Program-made: the position numbers and the translations under genes
Assembly: GCA_001662425.1 (NCBI GenBank)
Contig: BDDC01000052.1
Location: 64,699-128,698, forward strand
DNA: 64,000 nt
Reading direction: 5' to 3'
Source of the DNA: Chlamydomonas sphaeroides
Taxonomy: Eukaryota; Chlorophyta; Chlorophyceae; Chlamydomonadales; Chlamydomonadaceae
Part shown: piece after piece, positions 22,901-34,031 of the stretch
Layout: every line of letters begins with the position of its first letter
Numbering within the stretch: position 1 is the first letter of the stretch
Notes under the pieces: model-generated
What the model saw: only the letters and a program-made list of their open reading frames with translations
Databases searched by the model: none
What the model was told of the DNA's origin: nothing

Positions 22901-24745
22901 CCCATGGGCCCCTGGCACCACACAGCCGTCAGCTGGCGCCCCTGCCCCGCGCACAAGCGCGACCTGCGCCCCGCTGCTGCCACGCCGCTGCCGCCGGCCG
23001 CGCTCACCCGGCTTTGCGGCGGCGGCGGCCAGGTCCAGCACCTCACGGCCAACGCGGCATGCGGCGCGAATGCCGGCCGCGTCGTCGGGACCGCGGATGG
23101 CCACTGCAAGGGTCCGGCGGGGGTGGGGTTGTCCACATGTCAAGGTACGCAACGTCACCCCTGCAGGCTCACGGCGGCATGGGCCCCGCTACACCCACAC
23201 CAAAATCATCTGTAGCACTGGCGGCCGCATGGCGGCTCGGCCACACAGCGCAGCCATCATGCCGCCGCCACGAGGCCGTGGCTGGACCCGAGCCCCGCCC
23301 CCCCCTCCACAGCTGCACAGCTTGCCGTGCTTGGCGGCGGCCCGGCCCGGCCCCCGCCCACCAATCTGCTGCTGCCGGCTCTCCTGCTCCCTGTAGGGGA
23401 TGCCGTCCTTGGCGTAGTCGGGCTTGGCGATGGAGGCGGGTACCTGGGGTAGGCAGCAGGGGCGGGAGGAGGGGATGGTAGCGGTGGGGCAGCGTTGGCG
23501 GCCGTGGCGGCCCGGCGTAGGCCTGGAGGCTGGCAGCTAGCGCAGGGAGGTTGGGGCAGAGGGGTGAGTGGGCGGCTGGGCGGCTGGGCGGCTGCATAAG
23601 GGCCACCACACGATCGCCGGGCGGGGCTGGAGGGCAGCGGCCGTGGGCGCACACACGTGGCTGGGGGCGGGCTCGCACGCCGACGGGCAACGGCCTGCCG
23701 GCCCGGGGCCGCGGCCGCAGCCCGCGGCCGCCGGCGGGCAGAGCCCCTGCTGCCGCGCCCCTGCTCCCGCGCCCCTGCCCCCTCGCCAGTGCTCCCTCGC
23801 CAGTGCTCCCTCGCCAGTGCTCCCGAGCTCGCTGCCCCGCCCCTCCGTCCAGGGCAGAGCGGCCCCCGCGGCCTGCTGCTCGCAGGACCGCTACACGGCC
23901 CTCGGCTGCCCTCTGCCCTCGCCACCAGGCTCGGCCCTGCCAGGCCGCGCCAGCGGCATCACCAGCTGCCGCTCGCCCACAGACCCACGACGCAGATCCA
24001 CGTCACAGGTCGGACCCGGCTGCGCCAGCGGAGCTGCCAGCTGCCCGTTGGTACTCCCAGCGGGCCTGCCGGCTGCGGGCGCACGGGAGGCGCCGCTGCG
24101 GGCGCGGGGCTGCGGCCTGGGCCGGGCGCCGCACGCACCTCTCTCCGTGGGCTGATCTTGTAGGGCCGCAGCGGCCCGGTCCAGTTAAAGTCCGGCATGA
24201 CCTCGCTGCGCGCGCGGCCGCGCTTGGTGCAGTACAGCCACGCGTCGGCAGGCGGCGAATGCACCTTCTTGTGCTCCGGCCAGGCGGCCTGGGGGCGGAT
24301 CGGGGCGGGGCGGGGCAGGCGCGGGGTGCGGGTGGCAGGTCGGGGATGGGGCCCACGGGCGGGCGCGGGTGTGCCTGGCTCCGGGCCGGCGTGACTGGCC
24401 GGGTGTCGACCAGTCAAGCCTAACCCCCTTGCTGGCATCTGCCCACACGCCCTCCGCCCCCCCCCCGGCGCGCCAACGCGTGCCCCCGCCGTCCCTTGGT
24501 GCCCCGCCGTTTCCCGGCGCCCCGCCACGTGCCAACCCGCCAGCCCCCGGAGCCCCGCTGCGTGCCTTGAAGCAGTCCTGCGAGCAGAACACGCTGCTCT
24601 CCTTCGGCAGGCCCAGCTTGACGCAGTTGGGGCACTGCAGCTTGGCGGGTGCCTGGCACCTGCGCGGCCCAGCAGGAACGTCCTTCAAGTGCTCCTTGTC
24701 ATCGCGATGCAGCGGGGCGCGGCTGCGTGCTGCGCTCGCCGCCAT
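19955..24745 (-). CDS. MAP1: Methionine aminopeptidase 1, cytosolic, with N-terminal zinc finger
   Basis: Removes the initiator methionine from nascent proteins. Exons on the minus strand: 24745-24566, 24288-24139, 23443-23362, 23103-23008, 22460-22342, 21956-21874, 21484-21415, 20910-20810, 20598-20508, 20179-19955; 398 residues, all in phase. The N-terminal zinc finger reads KLQCPNCVKLGLP and SVFCSQDCFKAAWPEHKK, as in METAP1 and unlike organellar MAP1. The catalytic domain includes YPSPLNYFNFPKSVCTSVNE, then metal ligands D (GDILNIDVTAYYNG), D (FHGDLNET), H (SYCGHGIGDLFH), E (FTIEPMI) and E (RSAQFEHQLL). It ends ILTKRLDSSPPLW. Intron 1 has a GC donor (AAG|GCACGC at 24565), forced by the strict CFK|AAWPEHK junction. 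The ATG at 24745 directly precedes a short Ala/Ser/Arg-rich leader. It faces the small membrane-protein gene across 506 bp. Confidence 0.95.
20383..20454. repeat. 11-bp TAGCTG-phased tandem repeat
   Basis: TAGCTG recurs every 11 bp (20383, 20394, 20405, 20416, 20427, 20438, 20449) with variable linkers, in the MAP1 intron between exons 9 and 10. This is helical-turn spacing. Confidence 0.85.
21149..21233. repeat. 15-bp tandem repeat, about 5.5 copies
   Basis: Unit GCTGCATGTGGGGTT is repeated with 15-bp period in the MAP1 intron between exons 7 and 8. The first unit has two substitutions and later units are nearly perfect. Confidence 0.92.
21819..21850. repeat. Dispersed repeat B, copy 2
   Basis: Counterpart of 5942-5973. 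It lies in the MAP1 intron between exons 6 and 7, ending 24 bp before exon 6's 3' end at 21874, and shows about 90% identity over 32 bp. Confidence 0.8.
22138..22325. repeat. 26-bp tandem repeat, 7 units plus a partial
   Basis: The unit ATGGCCGCACGAGGCAAGCC plus CGCACG starts at 22138, 22164, 22190, 22216, 22242, 22268, 22294 and (partial) 22320, with only two single-base variants (CAATGG and GGCTGC). It lies in MAP1 intron 5 (21957-22341), ending about 17 bp before exon 5's 3' end at 22342. It yields long repetitive shadow reading frames on both strands that I do not regard as genes. Confidence 0.95.
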
Positions 24746-25251
24746 GCGCACCGTGCACAGGGCAGCATACTTGTCTCGATGGAAGACGCCATCGCTGCGA
24801 GTAATAAGTGATATCCGCAACGAGGCTAGGGTAAGAGGGCGCTCAGCCTGCGAGGTGGAATTCAAGGTTGGTTGATATCTGCCAAGCGCCGGCCCATAGC
24901 AACGTGCGGTCCTGTTATGTGTTTCGCTAGGCAGCGAGCTGTCGCTGTCGCGACGCAAGGCGGGCCACTCAGCAAAATGGCCAATTGCGTTTTGGGTAAT
25001 CAGTCCAAGCGCCCGTGCGATGCCCCTAACACACAGCGCTGCTTCATACACGCCAAACACTGTGCTGTCGCTGGCCGACCGACGACGTCACCACTCCTCG
25101 ACCTGCTCCTCCATCTTTGTGCACCTGCTTCTCCTGTCGCCCTGCCAAGCCACTGAACTCAAATTTCCCACGCCGTCCCGCCACTATAGCCGACGGGCAC
25201 AGCGGCTGAACGACGTCCGTGTGGGGTTAGGGTCTTCCCTCCCAGCCCATC
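24746..25251. promoter_or_regulatory. Shared divergent upstream region of MAP1 and small membrane-protein gene
   Basis: 506 bp between opposing start codons, less GC-rich than the surroundings. It contains both 5' UTRs. No certain core-promoter motif or ORF was found. Confidence 0.55.
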
Positions 25252-25862
25252 ATGCCCTTCGAGTACGTCTTCCTCCGCGGCGAGGGCAACAAGGGCCCCA
25301 GCTACAAGGCCACCTGGAAGCCGGACTGGCGTCTGCCTCCCGGTGTCAAGGGCAGCCGGGTGGCGGCCCAGGTGCTCTTCTTCTGTGCCCTGAGCGCCAT
25401 CCCCGTTCTGTACCTGTCAGGTGCGTGGCGCGCGCGCTGACTGGCAGCACCGGTCTTCGCGCCTTTCTTGGCTCCCAGCGGCCCACCTGTGATACCCCAG
25501 CAACTGCGAGCCGGCGCGGCTTTGGGGGCCGACCCCGGTGTCCCGCATTGTAACGGTGTGCGTGTCTCTGGCCACCGCCACACGGCAGCAACCGAGTTGC
25601 TGCACCGAGGCGCCCACCTGCAGGTCACTCGGCTGGCATCAGCCCTGCTCGCCGCACCACTGCATGGTCTGTCAGCGCACGCCCAGCTCGCGCTGGCTCC
25701 TATCCACCCCCGCACCACTCGCCTGCAACCACTGCCCCTTTCATCCCCACAGCCACCAAGGAGACCAAGACTAAGCAGCCCGACATTTACATGATCCAGA
25801 AGCAGAAGGCGCGCGAGGAGCGCATGCGCTGGATCGAGTCGGACGACATGCCCAAGCACTAG
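25252..25862 (+). CDS. Small single-span membrane protein of unknown function
   Basis: Two exons, 25252-25420 and 25753-25862, give 92 residues. The ATG context is CCATCATGCCC. The N-terminal 40 residues are polar and basic (MPFEYVFLRGEGNKGPSYKA...). One hydrophobic helix follows at about 42-56 (VAAQVLFFCALSAIPVLYLS), then a charged tail, KETKTKQPDIYMIQKQKARE, ending DDMPKH. The intron is phase 1 with a clean donor (TCAG|GTGCG) and acceptor. Size, helix position and charged C-terminus resemble accessory subunits or assembly factors of mitochondrial inner-membrane complexes, but I recognise no family. A sense TGTAA signal lies at 26409. The two exons keep frame and codon bias, so I take the gene as real. 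Confidence 0.75.
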
Positions 25863-26408
25863 ATCGCGGGAGAGCAAGCTGGCAGGCTGGCAGGAGGGGC
25901 GGCGTAGGAGCGGGCTGAGTTGCTAGCCGGCCCAGGCATAAGGTTTGGGCAGGCAGCGCCGAGCCCAGTCCCTGATGGGTGCAAGCGCTGCATGGCCGCA
26001 GACCTGCGCGATCTGGCGGCGTGGCGTGGTAACATGGCGTGGGGTGACGGCCCCAGTAGGCGGGAGGCGGGTGCGCTGGGCAGGTTGGCCTGGGCGAGTT
26101 GGTGCCTAGGATTGGTGCCTTCAGTTGGTGCCGAGGATTCTGTACAACACGGCGGTGCGTCATCTTTGGGGTTTTGGCCGGGGTTTGTGCGCTGCAGGGT
26201 GTTGCCGAGGGGTGCAGGGTGCGGCCGCATCGCGTGCGACACGTGTCACTGCGGCCAGCTGCGGCAGTGCATGGTCGCTTGCAGGGGGCTGACGTGTCGG
26301 TGCGGGTCGGGCTCCATTGGAAACCTGTTTGCGTCAAGGCAGTTGCGTGCCAGTCAGAGGGCGACAACGTTCATTCCAGACGCTGGAGCTTGATAACCTG
26401 GCTTCCAC

Positions 26409-26413
26409 TGTAA
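26409..26413 (+). terminator. Polyadenylation signal TGTAA (small membrane protein)
   Basis: Sense TGTAA 547 bp after the stop codon at 25862. No earlier sense copy was noticed. Confidence 0.5.
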
Positions 26414-26435
26414 CGAAGATGCTGACCGGCTTATT

Positions 26436-26466
26436 CTGAGGGTCCCCGGGCTGTCAGTACAGGCGG
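26436..26466. repeat. Dispersed repeat C, copy 2
   Basis: Partner of 19584-19614; it begins 27 bp after the TGTAA signal at 26409. Confidence 0.55.
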
Positions 26467-27047
26467 AGGTCTCAATTCTCAAGTACCCAAACTTTACTTA
26501 AACGCAAGGGCATATAATTCAAAGCACGCAGCCATCCTGCGACGTAGGCTCAGATGATCTGCAGGAGGGCGCCATGCCCCATCCCGGTCTGGCCCCCACG
26601 TGTCATGCCGTTGCCAGCATGCATGCAGCTGCAGCCAGCTTGGTGTGGCTGCCACCTCAGCAGACTGATACTCAGGGAGCTCGTTTGCATCGCTCTCCGC
26701 CGCTCCTGGCGCTCCTTACAACCAGTGTGCCTGGCCCTCGCTCGCGCTCCCTCCAACCCCCTCCAACAGCCCTCCGTGCGCCCCCGCAGGGTACGCAGCC
26801 CACATCCTGCGACACCACAGCCAGCTGCCTACTGGGCCCCGCCCACCCCAAGCAGCGCACTGGCGCTCAGCCCAACTCCTGCGCACGCCTCGGCCCACTG
26901 CCCCACCGCATCAGCAGCGCCGGCAGCTCCAAGCCAAACCTCCCACGCAGTTGCCCGTTCGCCCCTCCCCACGCAGCGGCACGCCGACCACCTCACACGC
27001 CCACCCCAGCCATCCAGCCTCCTCACGTCAGCCCACAGCCCGCAGAG

Positions 27048-27052
27048 TTACA
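27048..27052 (-). terminator. Polyadenylation signal TGTAA (AspRS)
   Basis: TTACA on the plus strand, 116 bp downstream of the AspRS stop codon on the minus strand. Confidence 0.6.
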
Positions 27053-27167
27053 CTGTAGAACAAGCGTGGAAGTCAGCAGAGGGTACCTGAGACAGCCCAC
27101 AGCCTGCACCACACCGCCCGTGCCTCGGGCCCCCACGCAGACTCGCCACGCCACAGCCGCCGCGCGC

Positions 27168-30100
27168 TTAGGGCGTGAGGCGCTTGGGGTCGCGCGGGAA
27201 CATGGACGTCTTGCGGATGTTGCCCAGCGCGCAGTAGAGCATCACCACGCGCTCCAGGCCCACGCCGGCGCCGCCGTGCGGGGGCGCGCCCAGCTTGAAC
27301 GAGTCGATGTAGGACTGGATCGTCTCGACGGGCACGCCGCAGGCCTTGGCGCGCTCTGCGACGGGCGAAGCGGGCAGGCACGGAGGGGCGGGGTGAGGTG
27401 GGACGGGGCGCGGTAGGACGATGCGATACGATACGCGGTGGCAGCGAGCGATCGCGTCAAGGCCCCCTCTGCGCAAGCCGCGGAAAAGGCACTGTGCGTG
27501 TGACCATGCGCCGCGTTGCAACAGACCCGGCGACGACGCCTCGCCGCCTTGGTCCGTGCGAGCCGGCGACGCAGCATCCTGGCAGCCCCGTGGCCCTCTC
27601 GCCGTGCGGCCGCGCCGCACCTGTGAGCAGCTCGGCGTCGTGCACGCGCTGCGCGCCGCTGATGATCTCCTCGCCGCGGATGAAGACGTCGTAGGAGTTA
27701 GAGTAGGTGGGGTCGTCGGAGCAGGGCATGGTGTAGAAGGGGCGCACCGCGGAGGGGTAGCTGCGGGGGCGGGGCGGCGAGGCGGCGGGGAGCAGGGGCG
27801 GGGGGCGGCGGCGCGAGTGCGCGCACGGCACGGCGCGGTGGGCGGAGCGGCAGGGGCGTACAACGGGAGGTGGGGCAGCTGCGTGCGGGCTAGCGCCAGA
27901 GCGGCGACGGAGGGCACGGGCTTGGCGCAGCACGGCGGGGAGCGGTGAGGCACGGCTGCGTCGTGTTTTGGGGACAAGCCGGCTGGCAGGTGCAGTGTTT
28001 CGCCGCCGCCCGTGTGAAGCGCTGGACCCGTGTGGCCGCAACGCCCCGACCCGTCGCGGCCCGCCCCTGCTCACGGCCGCGCTGCTGCCGTACCGGTGCA
28101 GGATGAAGAAGTCGGTGCCGTACTTCTCCTTGACAATGCGCCCCAGCGCGCGCTCCAGCTCGGTGTTGAGGTCGCCCAGCGGGTCCACATCCTGCGCGGG
28201 TGGATTGAGAGGAGGTTGGTGGTGGTCCAGGGCTGCCAGAGGTGACGGTGGCGGTGGCGGCCTCAGCCACCACGCACGTGCCGCTCTCAGGGCTGCCCAG
28301 CTGTCCTCTGCGTCACCCTCACCCACACCCCACACATCGACCGCTAGTAACAATCCAGCCCCCACATGTGCCGTATCGCCGCAGCGTGCCATGTTTACGT
28401 CATGCGGGCACGTAGCGACCCATGTCCGCTCACGCAGCCATGCACGCACGCACGCAGGCACGCACGCACGCACGCACGCAGGCACGCACGCAGGCAGGCA
28501 CGCACGCGCGTACGCAAGCACGCACGCACGCAGGCAGGCAGGCAGGCAGGCACGCACCGGGTAGCCGCCCTCCTTGAGCAGGGCGATGCCTTCGGGGAAG
28601 GTCAGCCGCAGCGGCTTGAACGTGGGCACCTCGAAGGGGTACTGCTGCGAGATCACCTCCAGCTCCTTGGCTGCGGAGGCAGGGGTATGCAACGGGTACA
28701 GAAGTTGCGAGGGCAGAGACAAAGGTCCCAGTGCGGAGGCACGGACTAGCTCGCAATCTCGGAGGCAGCCGGCGGCGCATGCAGCCCAGCAACGGGTGGG
28801 TGCGATCCGCGGCACCCGCAAATTTGCTGCACGAAGGCTTGCTGGCCATTGTGATGGCGACTCGAGTCCGCACCCGTCACTGCTGCACCTCCATCAAGCA
28901 GCAGGCCCCCCTCACCATAGGTGGTGGACAGGCCGTTGAAGATGGCGCCAAAGAGCTTCTCGATCACGTCCATGACCTCGAAGTAGTGCTCGTTGATGGC
29001 CATCTCGAAATCCAGGCCCATGAACTCACACAGGTGGCGGTGCGTGTAGCTGAACTCGGCGCTGCAGGGATTCAGAAGCGCATGACAGGTGGAGCAGGAG
29101 CAGAGGGCGAAGAGGCATGAAACAGTGAGCGAGGGCAGCTTGCGGCACAGGGGCGTGGCTGCGCGCCGGCAGGCAGTCAAGCACGCGGGGCGGCGTTGAA
29201 AGCGCACGGGGCCCGCATGCAAGCGAAGCGCGCAGGCGGCCAGGCGCCGGCGGACGGGCGGCCCTGTGCGCGGCCCGTTGCAGTGCTCGGCGATGTCCCC
29301 TGCTCACCGGAACACGGGCCCGACCTCGAACACGCGCTCCATGTCGGCACAGATGGCCATCTGCTTGTACAGCTGGGGGCTCTGCGGGGTGGCAGCAGGG
29401 AGCGGGCGTGCCGGGGTGGGCCCAGCGGCCACGTCAGGTGACGGCGGCAGCTTGGCGCAGCCGACGGGGGCTGCGCGGGGGGGGGGCTGCGTGGCAGGCA
29501 CGCCCACGTGCGCATGCGATTGCACTGGGACATCGGGACATCGGGACACGGACACGCGCCTCTGCATGTCGCCTGTAATCCGGCTCCTTGGGTGCGAACC
29601 GATGCCCATGCCCGGCCGCCACCAGGGGCGCTCAAGCACGCCCTCACCCTGGCCCCCGCCATCACAGCCCTCAACACGCGGCCGCACCCGCGCCGCCCCC
29701 CAACGCCTGCCCCCTACATCTGCGGTGCCATTCGTGGAGCCACGACGCGGGGGGCCCCGCCCGTGCCAGGCAGGCGGGCTGGGCGCTACGCTGGGGCCAC
29801 ACCCTTCTCTCGTCCCCTTCCCCGCCGCTCCTCACCCATAGTCACACACGCACGCGAGTCGCACTACTACATGTTCCTACTTCTGGTCACACGCTAGCGC
29901 GCGGCCGCACCTGCGCCAGGCAGGCGGGCGTGCCCATGTAGTCGAGGCGGAACACGGCGGCACCGCCCTCGGAGGCGCCCGCGATGAGCTTGGGCGTGTG
30001 GATCTCCTGGAAGCCGTCCGCCAGCAGCGTGTCCTTGAAGATCTGGGGGGCAGGAGAGGGGAGAGGGAGGGAGGAGGGAGGGGTGGTGAGTAACGCAACG

Positions 30101-33100
30101 CAATGCATGCCCCCAGGTGCCCCGCCCCCTGTGCATCCTTGACAGCTGTGGCTCGTGCCACAGCCCAGCGGCGGCGTCCAGAGCCCGTGCGCCCCCTCCC
30201 CAGCAGGTTCCTACTGCCGCCGCCGCAGCATGCCCTCCGCCCACTTCTGCGGCGGCCCATCCTCAAGGGCGTGCGGGCCTCTGCCCGGCGGCCCGTGCCC
30301 CCTCCCCAGCACCCTCCGCCGCCCCCTCCGCAGCCCCCTCCGCCCCCCCCTCACGCACGCCGCACCTGGCACACGGCGCTCTGCAGGCGGAAGATGGCCT
30401 GGTTGGCGGGGGTGCGCAGGTCCAGGAAGCGGTTGTCCAGGCGCAGGTCCTGGCCCACGGTGGGCAGGATCTCGCCGCGCTCGGCCGCGGCCTTGACCTC
30501 CTCCTGCGGGTGGCGAGGGTGGGGTGGGGAAGGGGTAGGTGCAGTGCCAGGTGCGGGGTGGGAGGGGGCCTGTGCCGGGGTTGAGAGCTCGGGCCAATGA
30601 GAGGGAGCCGCATGATGGGGACGGAAGCAGGGGAGGCGGGCAGGGAAACGGAACGCCGCTGGTTGCGCAATGCCGGGTGGCGTGAAGGGGAGGGCTGTGC
30701 GTGGGGCCGGGGCGAGAGCCCCCCCTGAGCGCGGGCGGGTGGAGAGGAGAGGCGGGCTGGCGCACGCAGCGCCGGGGGCCGCACGGCCGGGCCCGATGGC
30801 CCAATCTGCACGTGTGCTGCTGCGCGGTCTCCACGCCCTGCCCTGCCCGGCTGCATGGGCCCGGCTGCGCTGGCGCTTGCGCCTCCTTTGCCCATGCGCC
30901 GCTGCAGCTGCGTACAGCGCATCGACGCGCTGGTATGAGCGAAGCGGCCATGCGGTTATGCCGGGGCCGGGGCCGGGGCCGGGGCCGGGGCCGGGGCCGG
31001 GGCCGCACCTCGGAGCGCGCGGCGTCCACCAGCTCAAAGGGCAGCACAGCGGCGCGGCTGATGCAGCGGATGCCCAGCACCTTGAGCTCCACCTGCGGTA
31101 GGGGCGCCAGCAGCAGGTCGGCCAAAGTTGCGAAGTGGCAACACCCATGCTGATGCGCGGGTGCCGCCAGGCAGCGCCATGGGGCCCGGCGGCACATGGC
31201 GCAGAGCCGGCCGCGTCAGGCAGGCCGCCAGGGGGTGGCGCCGCCGGGGAGGTGAGGCGCAGGCGCAGGCTGGCGGCGAGGCCATCGGGCCCGGGCCCGC
31301 TGTCGGCGCCCTCGACCATCTCGCCACCGCCCCTCCCCGCAGTCGCCACGTCCCGGCGCAGGCTCGGGGTGTATTGCCCCTCTGCTCCTATGCTCGCAGG
31401 GCTGCTCCTCCGTGCCCCTGCCCCTGCACAGCGGCGCCCTGCTCACGTCCTTCTGGCTGCAGCCCTCGATGGGCGCGGCCGGCACCTTGACGATGCCCTC
31501 CACGTCCACGATCGACTCCTTGGTGATCTGCGTCGCGTACTTGACCATGCCCTTGCTGACCGTGGTGTCGTCGGCGAAAAGGATGGCCTAGTGGCGAGAG
31601 AAACGACGGTGAAGAGGGGTGGAGGGAGGCGGGCAGAATGATGCGGCTGGCGCGACCGACCCGGGCGCCGGCGCCGGAAAGTAGGGCTGCAATGCGGCGG
31701 CGTTCCCCCGGGGGCCGCAGTGGGCCGCAGTGGGACGCAGTGGACCGCAGTGGGCCGCAGTATCGCCGGGCAAAGCGCGCTCGCGCTGCCCGAACGGCCA
31801 ACGCAGGCCCCCGACCCTGCGATGAGATAAGCAGTCACCACCGACGGCGACGCGGCCCGGCGCAGTCCCGTGGTGTCGCTCGCTGACCTGCACGGTGGCG
31901 GTGCGCTGGCGGAGCACAAGGAAGGCCGACTTGCCCTTGCCGCGGGTGGTGTGGATGCGGGCGCGGATCAGGACCTGAGGAGGGGCCCGGGCAGGGACAG
32001 GGACAGGGAGGAGGGGGCGATTTGTCATGGGCGGCGGAGGGCAGGGAGCGCATCCAGGCAGCAGCCCGGGGCGCAACACGTGCAGGCAGGCGCCCGCAGC
32101 GACGGCCAGCGACAGGTGGCCAGCGGACGGCGTGGGGACGCAGGCCCCAACGCAGGCCGGCCACCATCCCCGGCGCAGGACAACGGGGTAGCGCCGCAGT
32201 CCCTATTGCGGCTGGTGTCGTCGGCGGGGCGCTGGGGCTGGTCCCCCCGCCGCTCTGCTGTCCCAACCGCCGGCCCGGGCAGAGCCCTGTGCAGCTGCAT
32301 CCGGCGGCGCAGCGCACACGGCTGCGCTGCCGCTACCAGCGAGCCGGCGAGCCGCCGAGGATGCGTCCGTGCAAGGCAGGGCCGCAAGTGGGCCCACAGG
32401 GGCAGCGCGCCTGTTGGCGCGCGCGCGCCGGTGCGATTCGCCGCCTGTGTGCTTGTCGGCTGCAGCACGCGAGGCTCACGGCAGGCCGCCATGGCCGCAC
32501 GGGGGCCGTGCCAGCCCGGCCAGCTGGCGAGCCACGGCATGCCGCAGTCCATGGCTAGAGGGTTCCAGGTCCGCGGCTGCTGAAAGGACAGCTCGACGGG
32601 GAACCGCTGCTGCACCAGCGCCAGCCACCGCAGCAGAGCCCGGCGCCAGCGCCAGTCACGCAGCCCCGCACGCAAGCAGGGCGCAGCGCTGCCACCTGGC
32701 GGAGCGGCATGCCCGCCGCGCCCGCGCCGCTGCGCCGCGCTGGCGCTCGGCTCGGCTGGGTAAAGCGCCAGGACCGCGTCAGGACCGCGTCAGGCAGCCG
32801 TGAATGTACGGTGCTCCTTCCTGCAACGGTGCTCTCCGCGCCGCTGTGGTGCAGCACCGTTGGCGCCCGAGGCCTGCCTCGCCAGCCCCGCTGGGCCCAA
32901 CCGGTGCTGCGAACGCCGAGCCCCGGCTCCCAAGACCGGCCGCCGCAACTGCAGCTGACGTTTCATAGGGCGCCACAGCTGCCAGCAGCGGCGTCCTCGC
33001 GCTCTGCGAGCCCCGTCGCCCCTCCCTTCCCACCCTGTCCGCAGCGTCGGCGCCGACCCAGACACGACAGCTGCGCACCTTCTGGTCCTCCAGGCTCTTG

Positions 33101-33706
33101 TCCAGGGCCTCCACCTTGGTCCAGACCCGGCCGCTCAAGCCCTGGCTCTGCACCATGGGCACATCGCCGTACATGTCCTTCAGCGGGTCGTCCGCCTCGG
33201 GCTGAGTCATCACGGCCGCCTTCACGCCGCGCTGAGCCGCCTGTGTTGCCATGGTCGAGTGAGAGGAATGGGGTGGACCGTCAGGGGAGGGGGGCCCAGG
33301 AGGGTGCGGTTGGGCCCGGCCTGGCCCCGTTAGTAACTGTTGGGGTGAGGGGCCGTTGGTTTGTGCAGCTGCGAGCAGGCCACGACTCACGCGCTCCGCC
33401 TTGGCAGCCTCCTTGGCAGCCTTCTCAGCCGCCTTGGCGGCCTTCTTGGCCTCAACGTCCTTGGGGTCGCGCGACGACGCCATGCTGGACTGCGAATCCT
33501 GTGGCACGAGGGCGGGCGTGAGTAGCGCGATGAGCGTCGCTGTGGCAATTAACAACAGATCAACGCAGAATGGGCGATATCTGGGCTCCTAGGGCACCGC
33601 GCTGCGCCGCCGACCGCGGTCGCGAAATGATCGCGTGCAAGCAGAGCCCGTGCGCGCTCACACCGCGCACCTCCAGCGTCAGCGACGCCACCTCAGGCTC
33701 GGCCAT
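27168..33706 (-). CDS. DARS1: Aspartyl-tRNA synthetase, cytosolic (class IIb)
   Basis: Charges tRNA-Asp with aspartate. Fourteen exons on the minus strand: 33706-33671, 33498-33391, 33240-33079, 31974-31888, 31587-31447, 31092-31009, 30503-30366, 30042-29911, 29381-29308, 29061-28916, 28670-28558, 28191-28094, 27760-27621, 27355-27168; 548 residues, all in phase. The N-terminus is a lysine/alanine helix (KKAAKAAEKAAKEAAKAER), an RNA-binding extension common in eukaryotic AspRS. The OB-fold anticodon domain follows (RARIHTTRGKGKSAFLVLRQ). Catalytic motifs: motif 1 around IFKDTLLADGFQEIHTPKL; SPQLYKQ, the AspRS flipping-loop signature; motif 2 FRAEFSYTHRHLCEFMGLD; motif 3 GGAGVGLERVVMLYCALGNI. 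It ends KRLTP, as in eukaryotic/archaeal-type AspRS. No transit peptide is seen. Intron 3 is long (1,104 bp). The last 113 coding bases have a near-identical copy at 42650. Confidence 0.95.
28437..28556. repeat. GCAC/GCAG tetranucleotide microsatellite overlapping a splice donor
   Basis: About 120 bp of CGCA/GGCA tetramers fill the start of the AspRS intron after exon 11. In transcript sense the true donor CCG|GTGCGT is followed by many further GTGCGT and GCCTGCC units. Confidence 0.88.
30961..31004. repeat. GGGGCC hexanucleotide array, about 7 copies
   Basis: Uninterrupted CCGGGG units occupy the intron start immediately downstream (transcript sense) of the AspRS exon 6 donor at 31009. In the pre-mRNA the strand is GGCCCC. 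Confidence 0.93.
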
Positions 33707-34031
33707 CTTGCTGTGCTGACGCCAAGCGTTGCTACTAGAAAGCGCTCGGCACGATTGCCGGAACCACAACGAAGACAGGCGCGCTAGTGATGGCTGAATT
33801 GTGACCACCCGTTGGTGCCGCTAGTGAACAGCGGAGCTGTGGGTTTGGCGTTTCGCTCCTCCTCCAAAATGCAATGGTTCCAATGATTGGAGCTCAGAGC
33901 GAGGGCGTTGCATACCAAGGCAGCTAAACGAACTTAAGCCAATTCTTGCTAACAATTTGTCTGAACCTTGCGTTGCGACTGTCGAAGTAGTCCGCATTGC
34001 ACTCGCTGCCCCTAGCGGACCGCTCAGCAGC
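33707..34031. promoter_or_regulatory. Shared divergent upstream region of AspRS and DPY30
   Basis: 325 bp between opposing ATGs. The composition is distinctly less GC-rich than in the flanking genes. It must include both promoters and 5' UTRs. Confidence 0.6.

Larger units (their letters stand above)
25863..27167. other. Convergent 3' intergenic region
   Basis: Non-coding as far as I can see. It contains TGTAA at 26409 (plus) and its complement TTACA at 27048 (minus, AspRS), plus dispersed repeat C copy 2 at 26436-26466. The 26690-27020 part is a C-rich stretch without protein similarity. Confidence 0.5.
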
